Shown here: positions 54,702 through 63,423 of the stretch, piece after piece | How the letters are laid out: the number at the start of each line of letters is the position of its first letter | Numbering within the stretch: position 1 is the stretch's first letter | NCBI GenBank assembly: GCA_014896295.1 | Contig: JADBKR010000008.1 | Span: forward strand, 186,001-250,000 | Direction: 5' to 3' | DNA from: Limnochordaceae bacterium | GTDB taxonomy: Bacteria; Bacillota; Limnochordia; Limnochordales; Geochordaceae | DNA length: 64,000 nucleotides | Notes under the pieces: generated by a model | Database searches by the model: none | What the model was told of the DNA's origin: nothing | What the model saw: the letters and a program-made list of their open reading frames with translations, nothing else | Program-made: the position numbers and the translations under genes

Positions 54702-55502
54702 TCACAGGACCTTGAGGTCGAGGATGGCCCTGACGAGGGCATCGACCCGGGCCTCGACGGAGTCGCCTTCCATCATCCGGCACCGATGGTCCTGGGCCGG
54801 GACGAAGAGGTCCGCGATTTCCGCCCAGGGCCGTCTCGACTCCTCGGGCACGGGCAGCGCCGGCAGCTCGACCACGTCGATGGGCTTGCGGTGGGCTGCC
54901 ATCACGTCCTTCACCTTGGGGATGCGGGGCACGTTGGAGGGCGCGTTGGTGACGGTCACCACGACCGGAGTCGCCACCTCGACGACCTCGACGCCGTCGC
55001 GGGTCTCCCGCTCGACCAGGAGCTTGCCACCCTCCCCGGGCCGCACCCCGATCGCGTGGGTCACCACGGGCAGGCCCAGGATCTCCGCGACCAACAGGCC
55101 GACCTGGCCGCCGTCGGTGTCGCCGGCCTGCCGGCCGAAAAGCACCACGTCGGCCGGCCACAGCCGTTCCCGGATGGCCGCCGCCAGGGCGGAGGCCGTC
55201 TGGACGGCATCGGGTTCACCCAGGCTGCCGGGCTCGATGCGCACGGCCCGGTCGGCCTGCATGGCCATGGCCTTGCGCAGCACCTCGTCGGCGCTCTTGG
55301 GTCCCAGGCTGAGGGCGCTCACCGTGCCGCTACCGGCCGTCTCCCGCAGTTTCAGGGCCACCTCGACGGCGATCTCGTCGAACGTGCTGATCACGAGCGG
55401 CGCCTTCCCGGCTACCGGGCGTTTCGTGGCGGGGTCGATGGCGAAGTCGCGCGGCGACATCTCAGGGTCCAGGACCTGCTTGACGCAGACCACCAGGTGC
55501 AT
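54702..55502 (-). CDS. etfB: electron transfer flavoprotein beta subunit
   Basis: The 266-residue protein has the EtfB pattern: MHLVVCVKQVLDPEMSPRDFAIDPATKRPVAGKAPLVISTFDEIAVEVALKL, VLFGRQAGDTDGGQVGLLVAEILGLPVVTHA and VTVTNAPSNVPRIPKVKDVMAAHRKPI. It binds AMP and, with EtfA, FAD. It is the first gene of the acyl-CoA operon. A palindromic site that matches one upstream of the TetR gene at 23.8 kb lies directly before the ribosome site. Confidence 0.95.
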   Translation of the reverse strand: MHLVVCVKQVLDPEMSPRDFAIDPATKRPVAGKAPLVISTFDEIAVEVALKLRETAGSGTVSALSLGPKSADEVLRKAMAMQADRAVRIEPGSLGEPDAVQTASALAAAIRERLWPADVVLFGRQAGDTDGGQVGLLVAEILGLPVVTHAIGVRPGEGGKLLVERETRDGVEVVEVATPVVVTVTNAPSNVPRIPKVKDVMAAHRKPIDVVELPALPVPEESRRPWAEIADLFVPAQDHRCRMMEGDSVEARVDALVRAILDLKVL

Positions 55503-55510
55503 CGGGAGCT

Positions 55511-55536
55511 TAACCTACCTTCCGTTTGGCAGGTTA
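55511..55536. promoter_or_regulatory. palindromic operator upstream of etfB
   Basis: TAACCTACC (55511-55519) and GGCAGGTTA (55528-55536) match as inverted arms at 8 of 9 positions, with 8 bases between. The site sits 9-34 bp before the etfB start and overlaps its ribosome-binding region. Sixteen of 21 bases (ACCTACCT-N2-CGTTTG-N3-GG) recur upstream of tetR at 23797-23817. It is a good candidate for a TetR repressor site. Confidence 0.6.
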
Positions 55537-55681
55537 CCGGGCAGAGGCCGACCCGGCTCATCACCGCCACCATACTCCGTGCTCCAGGAGTACGCCGCAG
55601 GCGACAGGGTTCCTCCGGCACTTCGCAATCGCTATCAACCCCATCTGCAGCGGCCCGCCCCGGAGCCCTGCCGGCGTCCCC

Positions 55682-56287
55682 TCAGCGAGCGTAAAACTCG
55701 ACCACGAGGTTTTCGTCGACCTTGACCGGCATCTCTTCACGCGACGGGATGCGCAACAGCCGCCCGCGCAGCCGTTCGCGATCGAGCTCCATGTAAGGCG
55801 GCGGAGCGGCCCGCTGCTCCAGGCCCTGGGCGACAGGTTGGAGCGTCTTGCTGCGCTCCCGCACGGTGATCTCGTCCTGGGGCCGCACGGCAAAGCCCGG
55901 GCGGTCGACCTTGCGCCCGTTGACCCGGATGTGGCCGTGCACCACGAGCTGGCGGGCAGCCGGCAGCGTGGGCGCCAACCCCAGCCGGTAGACCACGTTG
56001 TCCAGGCGGGTCTCCAGGTACTGCAGCAGCCGTTCGCCCGTGCGCCCGCGGGTGCGGGTGGCCCGCTCGAAGTAGTTGCGCAGCTGCCGTTCCGTGACGC
56101 CGTACAGAAACTTGAGCTTCTGCTTCTCCATGAGCTGCAGCCCGTACTGGCTGGCCCGCCTGCGGGCGATGCGACCGTGCTGTCCGGGAGGATAGGGACG
56201 CTTCAGCGCAGGGCAGTCGGGCAGCCCGCACAGGGGCTCGCCCACCCGCCTGCACATCCGGTGACGAGCCGCAACGGTCCGGGCCAT
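55682..56287 (-). CDS. rpsD: ribosomal protein S4, zinc-binding (C+) form
   Basis: The 201-residue protein is S4: MARTVAARHRMCRRVGEPLCGLPDCPALKRPYPPGQHG, QLRNYFERATRTRGRTGERLLQYLETRLDNVVYRLGLAPTLPAARQLVVHGHIRVNGRKVDRPGF (S4 RNA-binding domain) and the C-terminus EEMPVKVDENLVVEFYAR. The N-terminal cysteines (MC, LC, DC) mark the zinc-binding form. ATG 56287 is the usual start. The gene stands alone here, away from ribosomal protein operons, as often in Bacillota, and a strong hairpin lies just upstream. Confidence 0.95.
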   Translation of the reverse strand: MARTVAARHRMCRRVGEPLCGLPDCPALKRPYPPGQHGRIARRRASQYGLQLMEKQKLKFLYGVTERQLRNYFERATRTRGRTGERLLQYLETRLDNVVYRLGLAPTLPAARQLVVHGHIRVNGRKVDRPGFAVRPQDEITVRERSKTLQPVAQGLEQRAAPPPYMELDRERLRGRLLRIPSREEMPVKVDENLVVEFYAR

Positions 56288-56312
56288 GGATACCATCCCT
56301 CCTGAGCGCGCC

Positions 56313-56341
56313 GGCGGCTCCCCTCATGGGTGGGAGCCGCC
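56313..56341 (-). promoter_or_regulatory. hairpin in the rpsD leader
   Basis: Perfect 10-bp arms GGCGGCTCCC and GGGAGCCGCC enclose 9 bases, 26 bp before the rpsD start. It could end the asnB operon transcript, although no T-run follows, or form part of an S4 leader through which S4 represses its own mRNA. Position and stability are seen; the role is inferred. Confidence 0.4.
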
Positions 56342-56405
56342 AGCACCTTGCCCGTTTCCTGGGCCGGCTATGCGCGCGGGCGATGGGCAGGCCGGCTCGG
56401 CCGGC

Positions 56406-58128
56406 TCAGGCCACCTCGCCCGGCACCACGCTCAGGGTCGTGCCCATGATGGCGCGGGCCGACTCCTCCGGGAAGTAGTCGAGGAAGATGCGCAGGTAGA
56501 GGGCTTGCTCCCGCGAGCCGGCCACCTCCTCGGGATAGCGCGCCTGGAGCCGCCGCCACTCGCCGTCGCTCAGCATCTCCTGCGCCAGGTGCCGTAGCAG
56601 GCCCGCCGCCCCGCTCCCCTGAGAAAACTTGGCCTTCGGGCGGTGGGCGATCCCGGGCGGCAGCGGCGATCGTTCGGCTACGGCCCGCACCACCCACTTG
56701 TCGACCACCCGGTCGCCGACGCGGCGGCGCTTCAAGTGCGCCGGGAGCCGGAAGGCGTAGCGGACGACGTCCATGTCGAGAAACGGCACCCGCGCCTCGA
56801 CGCCGAAGGCCAACCCCATCCGGTCTGTCCTCTGCAGGTTGGTGTGGTGCAGGTTTCCCACCAGCCGGCCGAGCTCCGCGTCGAGCCGGGCACCCTCCAG
56901 GCCGGCGAGGCTCTCGTACCCGCCGAACAGCTCGTCGCTGCCCTCCCCGCTCAGCGCCACCTTCACGTGTTCCGAGACCGTCTCGAAGACGAAGTAGCTG
57001 GCCACAGCGCTGCGCACCAGCGGTGCGTCGAAGCTCTCCAGGTGATAGATGATCGAGGGCAGCGCCCTTCGGGCCTCGGCCTCGGTGAAGGTCCGGACGT
57101 GATGGCGCGTCTGCAGGATCCGGGCGACCTCCCGGGAAGCCTCGAGGTCCGGGCTCCCTTGCGTGCCGGCGGCGAACGAATGCAGGGTCCCCGTGTGGTG
57201 CTCGCGGGCGAGCGCCGCCACCAGGCTCGAGTCGAGCCCGCCGCTGAGCAGCACTCCGACCGGTACGTCCGCCATGAGCCGCCGCAGGACCGCCAGGCTC
57301 AGGAGTTTGCGAAGGCGGGCGGTCGCCCGCTCCGGCGTCCACATGGCGGCACCTGAGCCGTCCTCCCCATGCACTGCGGCCTGATGGTGACCGTCTTGCC
57401 GGCCGGATCGGTGGGCCGCCTCCCAGGGCAGGTCATGGGACATGGCCCACGCCGGCCCCTGCACGTTGCCCGCGCCGTCGACGGCGAAGACCGCCACGGC
57501 ACCAGGCGGGAACTCCCGGTACTCCCGGGAGACGATGCGGATGGCCTTGATCTCCGAGGCAAAGTAGACGCTGCGTCCTCCGGCGGTGGCCCAGTAAAGC
57601 GGCCGGATGCCCACGGGGTCCCGGGCGAGTACGAGGTACCCGCCCCGGCCCGACCCCAGATCCCGCCAGGCCCCGATGGCGTACATCCCGTGCAGCCGGG
57701 CGATTTGCGCGGCGACCCGACGCGCCAGCCGCTCCGCCGGGGCCGGGAAGCCGTCGATCCGCCCTCCCCGGCGTCTCTTCCGGGACGGGCCCATCCAGCG
57801 CCTCTTCCAGGAGGTGCGCCACGACCTCCGTATCGGCGCCGGTGGCAAAGCGGTGCCCCCGTCCTTCGAGCAGGCGCCGCAGCTGCTGGTGGTTGTAGAT
57901 CTCGCCGTTGGCCACGACCCAGGTGCGGCCCGTCTCATCGGAGATCGGCTGGGCGCCCCGTTCCACGTCGACGATGGCCAGGCGGGCGTGGCCCAGCACG
58001 ACCACAGGCCTCGATGCCGGTGCCCGGTAGAAGCCCTGCCCATCGGGCCCCCGGTAGGCCGTTCGCAGGATCATCTCCCGGACCGCCCCCTGGGAGGGAA
58101 TGCCCACCCCACCTGCGACGCTACACAC
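56406..58128 (-). CDS. asnB: asparagine synthetase B-like glutamine amidotransferase (frame broken near 57775)
   Basis: GTG 58128 is followed by Cys (MCSVAGGVG), the nucleophile of class II glutaminases; AYRGPDGQGFYR and WVVANGEIYNHQQL complete this domain. The frame breaks after ALDGPVPEE; skipping one base near 57775 continues to RIDGFPAPAERL, LHGMYAIGAW, LARDPVGIRPLYW and the synthetase domain with PPi loop VGVLLSGGLDSSLVAAL, ALSGEGSDELFGGYE and VPFLDMDVVRYAFRLP. AsnB amidates aspartate, but relatives amidate other acids. The start overlaps the mutase-like gene by 8 bp. It is the last gene of a c-di-AMP-riboswitch operon, so its product may be an osmolyte amide. Confidence 0.85.
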
Positions 58129-59860
58129 CGGGCATCGACCCCCTGGCCGCGACCCTACCCTGCCGGGCCACCCGGTCGAGCAGGCGGCGGACCCTGTCCG
58201 CTTCGGGCATGACGCGCTCGGTCGACGGGTCGACGGCCCGGCAGGCGCCCCCGATGATCCGGGTGACGACCTCGCCGCGCGCCTCGGGATTGTTGCGAAG
58301 GTGCGGCGCGTCGATGATGCCGGCGTGCACCGCCCGGGCGAGCGTGCCCGCGTCGGCCCACGGGTCTTTCGTCCCCTGCGGGGCCAGCTCCCGGATGGCC
58401 TCCAGGATCACCCCGGCCTCTGCGACGAGCTCCTGCTTGCGCTCCTGCACCCTGGGGTCGGCCGCCATGTCCGGAAGGCCGCCCAGCGCGTCCTTGATGG
58501 CGCCCCTGGCGATCTTGACGCTCTCCACGATCTCCGCCGGCGTGGCCGCGTGATCCGCCTCGCAGAAGGCCACCACGTGCACGATGTGCGGCCGCAGTGC
58601 CATCTGCAGCAGCACCGAGGCCCCCAGGTGCCCTTTGGCGACGAGCAGGTCGGCCGGGTGGCTGGACAGCCCGACGCGCGTCTCCCGCAGCGTGGCGAAG
58701 CGCTCGTCGTGCAGCGACTCGATCAGCTCGACCTTGGCCAGCATCTTGGCGAGATCCATGGCCGGGGAGGTCGCCGGAGGCGTGTTGAACATGTACTGGG
58801 CCACGTAGTGGCGTACGCCGGCCGCCTTCGCGTTGTAGGCGGCCAGGAACGCCATGGCCACCGCCACCGCGTCCGGCGCGTCCCGCAGGCTCCAGTGGTG
58901 CGACTCGTTGGACTCCACCGGGATGCCCCTCTGGGCGTGCCAGGCGAAGGCCTCCTGCGCCTCCCGGATGGTTTGATCCAGAGGCCGGTTGCTGCGGCCG
59001 TCCAGCGCGCTGTACCAGGTCAGGGGCACCGCTGCCCAGGCGTTGTGAATGGTCGCGGCGAGCACCTCCGCCATGCGCAGGATGTCGCGCGTGCCGCTGT
59101 AGGCCCGCAGCAGGGGATAGTTGCCCCGCCGGCTCGCCTCGTAGATGCGGCGCAGGTCCTCCTCCGTGCGGACAGGGGCTCCTCCGGCCCCGTCCTGCTC
59201 GGGATCCATCTCCTCCGGGCGGAAGAAGCACTCCTGGCAGTTTTGGTCGGTGGCGATCGAAATCACGTCCAGCACCCTCGACTCGGCGAGCTCCGCCACC
59301 CCCCGTATCGTGGCCTCGAGGTCGGGAAGGCCGAAGTGGTGCCGTAGGATGGGATAGGGCCGCTGCCATTCGACCCGCTCGGGCAGGGTTTCGGGGTATT
59401 CCACCCGGCCGTCCAGGCCGCCGTCATCGACCACGAGAGCCCGGGCGCCCTCCACGCCGTGGTCCGATAGCGCCCGGTACAGCCGCCTCAGGTAGATGGC
59501 CGTCTCCCGGTCGTCCCCGGTGCCGTCGAATACCCGCTCGAAGTACCCGGCTTCCCGGGCCACGGCCGCCACGGGCGGTGTACCGCCGAACAGGAAGAGA
59601 CGCCCCTCCTTCAGCCCTTCCTCCTCGAGCCGGCGCCCCAGCTGCCGGAGCACGCGCCGGCCGGCCTCGGGGGTGAGACGGTAGCTCAGGGCCACCACCT
59701 CGGGCCGTTGGGTGCGGATCGCCTCGAGGAGCCTCTCCACCTTCACGGCAGGCCCCAGGAAGTGCACCGTGAAGCCTGCCTCCTGCGCTATCTGGGTGAA
59801 CCGGTAAACGCCTGCCACGTGGACGCACTCGCCCACGGCGGCGGCCAGCATGCGCACCAT
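58121..59860 (-). CDS. cobalamin-binding mutase-like protein
   Basis: The 579-residue protein starts with a B12-binding domain: GECVHVAGVYRFTQIAQEAGFTVHFLGPAV, ALSYRLTPEAG and LFLFGGTPPVAA. The usual DxHxxG is here CxHxxG: the cobalt-binding His is kept but Asp is Cys. The large second part (ATDQNCQECFFRPEEM, YSGTRDILRMAEVLAATIHNAWAAVPLTWYSALDGRSNRPLDQTIREAQEAF, GIPVESNESHHWSLRDAPDAVAVAMAFLAAYNAKAAGV) looks like the barrel of glutamate mutase E-type enzymes, fused to the B12 domain instead of being a separate subunit. The exact family cannot be fixed by eye. ATG 59860 has GGTGGGGTG before it. The reaction is unknown. Confidence 0.75.
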   Translation of the reverse strand: MVRMLAAAVGECVHVAGVYRFTQIAQEAGFTVHFLGPAVKVERLLEAIRTQRPEVVALSYRLTPEAGRRVLRQLGRRLEEEGLKEGRLFLFGGTPPVAAVAREAGYFERVFDGTGDDRETAIYLRRLYRALSDHGVEGARALVVDDGGLDGRVEYPETLPERVEWQRPYPILRHHFGLPDLEATIRGVAELAESRVLDVISIATDQNCQECFFRPEEMDPEQDGAGGAPVRTEEDLRRIYEASRRGNYPLLRAYSGTRDILRMAEVLAATIHNAWAAVPLTWYSALDGRSNRPLDQTIREAQEAFAWHAQRGIPVESNESHHWSLRDAPDAVAVAMAFLAAYNAKAAGVRHYVAQYMFNTPPATSPAMDLAKMLAKVELIESLHDERFATLRETRVGLSSHPADLLVAKGHLGASVLLQMALRPHIVHVVAFCEADHAATPAEIVESVKIARGAIKDALGGLPDMAADPRVQERKQELVAEAGVILEAIRELAPQGTKDPWADAGTLARAVHAGIIDAPHLRNNPEARGEVVTRIIGGACRAVDPSTERVMPEADRVRRLLDRVARQGRVAARGSMPGV

Positions 59861-59917
59861 GTCGTCACCCCACCATCTCGGTTGCTGCCATCGTCTGGAT
59901 CCCCGCAACGTCTTGCC

Positions 59918-61040
59918 CTATCGGGCCTGGAGCAGAGCCTCGCGCGGCTCCGGCAGCCCGGCGGTCACCATCTCGCGCAGCTCCTCGGAGCCGGCACCAT
60001 GCCAGCCCAAATGGGCGAGCGTCCTCCCGCCGTGCTCCCGCAGGTCGACGCCCACCAGCTCGCAGGCCATGTCGATGACCGCGTGCATGAGCGGAGTGCG
60101 CACGCCTGCCATCCGGCCGAGCTCGGTGAGCGGTACGAGCCCCGTCGGCACGTCTTCCAGCAGGTAGCGGTGATGCAGCGTCGTGGGCGCCATCACCCCG
60201 GCGTACGCCGGGTTGGCCGCCACCAGGGACTCGAGCGTGCGAAGCGAGCGCGGCAGGCCGTAGCTTTGCCGCAGCCACGACTCGACCGGTTCGGCCTGCA
60301 CGCCCCAGGCCCGGGCCACGGCGAGCCGCTCCCGGTCGAGGCCCCGCACCAGCGACGCCACGGCCGGGGTGATCCCCTCACGGTAGTACTCGAACGACTG
60401 CCCCGACTGGATCCGCCCCGCGTTGAGCACCATGGGCGCCGGGTGGAACATCGCGCCGATGTTGTTGAGGCTCGTCACGAGCACGCTCCTCGCCGGCACG
60501 CACCGGCCCAGGTAGCGCATCAACGCCAGCGCTTCCCCGACGTGCCAGGGCGGGATGGCCGCCAGGCGCACCCGGCGCTTGCAGCCCGCTGACGCGCACG
60601 CGCCCCGGCGCGGGGCTCCTGCTGGTGTACAAGAGCGTGTCGGTCTCCGCCACCGCCCGCACGCAGGTGCCCAGGCGCTGGAGACGGCTGGCGAACTCCA
60701 GAGCCCCGAGGGTGCGGCCCGGATGCAGGATGACCACGTGATGCGCGTCCAGGAACGGGGCCATCCGCTCGGCGAGCTCCCCATGAGCGGTGGCCGGCGT
60801 GGTCACGATGACCACGTCCACGTTGCGCAGCTCGTCGAAGCCCGTCGAGGCGCGCGCGATGGGCGCGACGCCCTGCCAGATGCCTTCGACCTCGATGACG
60901 GGCCGCTCCAACAGCGGCCGTAGCCGGTCGGCGCTGCGGTTGATGAGCACCGGGCGCATGCCTATCCGGCTGAGGCTCACGGCCGTGGCCAGCCCTCCGG
61001 GACCGGCCCCTACCACGGCCACTCGGACCATCGGTACCAT
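59918..61040 (-). CDS. octopine/nopaline dehydrogenase-family protein (frame broken near 60590)
   Basis: The N-terminus is a Rossmann domain (VRVAVVGAGPGGLATAVSLSRIGMRPVLINRS, VDVVIVTTPATAHGELAERMAPFL). The frame fails after VRVSGL; skipping one base near 60590 continues with RVRLAAIPPW and the Octopine_DH domain (SLNNIGAMFHPAPMVLNAGRIQSGQSFEYYREGITPAVASLVRGLDRERLAVARAWGV). Such enzymes reductively join an amino acid and a keto acid, or act as other secondary-amine or keto-acid dehydrogenases. It is the first gene after the c-di-AMP riboswitch and lies 57 bp upstream of the B12 gene. ATG 61040 follows GGGAGGCGG. Confidence 0.8.
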
Positions 61041-61168
61041 GGCGCTTGTGCCGCCTCCCTCGTGGAGATGGAGTCGCCAGAGCGGCAAACGAGACTCGGC
61101 CGAAAGCCGGACACCTTCCCGCCCGCGCGCTCCCGCGCTGGGTCACGTCGCTGGGCGGGCGCGCGGAC

Positions 61169-61240
61169 TCAGGCGTCCTGGCGAGGGAGCCCGGCTCGGG
61201 TGAGACGAAGCGGTCCGGAGGTTAGAAAGCAGCGATCCAT
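61169..61240 (-). CDS. possible 23-residue leader ORF after the riboswitch
   Basis: ATG 61240, 18 bp after the riboswitch, opens a 23-codon frame starting MDRCFLTSG and ending RQDA. The purine-rich end of the riboswitch (GGGAGGAGGAGG) could serve as its ribosome site, so ligand binding could control translation of this frame. The codon pattern is not distinctive, and it may not be translated. Confidence 0.2.
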   Translation of the reverse strand: MDRCFLTSGPLRLTRAGLPRQDA

Positions 61241-61257
61241 GCCACGCCGGGCCCACC

Positions 61258-61446
61258 TCCTCCTCCCACGCTTGCGGGGTTAGCTGACGGGCTCGGATCG
61301 AAGGAGTCTGACCCGTCCGGCCGGCACCCGGGGTGACGACCCCGGATGAGGGAGGATGCCGTCGTGCCGGCCAGATTCGCCCCGGTAACGGAGTGGGTCC
61401 CCCGCTTCCCCGGAAGCCCCAGGGCACCCGGAGAATTCAGCGTTCA
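61258..61446 (-). promoter_or_regulatory. c-di-AMP riboswitch (ydaO-yuaA class)
   Basis: On the minus strand the conserved blocks of the ydaO class appear in order: AACGCTGAAT near the 5-prime end, GCGGGGGACCCACT, ACCGGGGCGAATCTGG, a long variable hairpin arm (GCCGGC...GCCGGCC), GGACGGGTCAGAC, then the hallmark GAGCCCGTCAGCTAACC followed by CCGCAAGCGTGGGAGGAGGA. The known Bacillus subtilis ydaO RNA has the same blocks in the same order. This class binds c-di-AMP, usually turning genes off. It lies in the leader of the octopine-DH/B12/asnB operon, 218 bp upstream of its first gene. The recognition is by eye, but the match is close. Confidence 0.88.
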
Positions 61447-61513
61447 AGTGGGCCGGTCGGCCTGTCATCGGCCAACCGCTGGCGCTATTAGGTTGTAGGA
61501 GCCATCTGCCCGT

Positions 61514-61543
61514 AGTCTAGCAGGGCTCGAAACGCGATGTCAA
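61514..61543 (-). promoter_or_regulatory. strong promoter of the riboswitch operon
   Basis: On the minus strand a perfect TTGACA (61538-61543) is followed after 18 bp by TAGACT (61514-61519). The start site would be near 61507, about 60 bases before the riboswitch. It is one of the two best promoters in the window. Confidence 0.7.
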
Positions 61544-61544
61544 G

Positions 61545-61784
61545 CGCAGGTCGTGCGCTCCCACTACGGGCTGTCCGTGCTCCGTGTGATCTCATAGGCT
61601 CGCTCAAGCGCTTTCTAGCTCGTCGGCACGCCACCGCACGATCGGTTTGGGATGGGCGGCCTGTCCGCCGGGGGCCGGCTGCGAAGACCGGCCTGAGGTA
61701 CAATGGTGCCGTTACCGTGGTGCTGTCGTTCGGCGTGGCTGCCCGCTCGCAGCCGTCGCCCGCCAGGCAGGGAGGTCACGGAAC
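61545..61784. other. intergenic region between divergent operons
   Basis: This 240-bp stretch holds no gene. A TACAAT hexamer at 61699-61704, about 80 bp before the gamma-glutamyltransferase start, could be a -10 box, but no good -35 is visible. Nothing else is recognised; the base composition is a little less GC-rich near 61560-61620 than in genes. Confidence 0.4.
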
Positions 61785-63407
<1,623 letters not shown>

Positions 63408-63423
63408 CCACCGGAGGGGACCG

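Noticed and set aside
1012-60590. Programmed ribosomal frameshifting as cause of the eight frame breaks
   Set aside because: No shared slippery sequence is seen, the directions differ, and the gene families are not known to use it.
61041-61640. A cobalamin riboswitch before the B12-dependent gene
   Set aside because: The leader matches the ydaO c-di-AMP class; no B12-box (GCCACTG-like) is seen.
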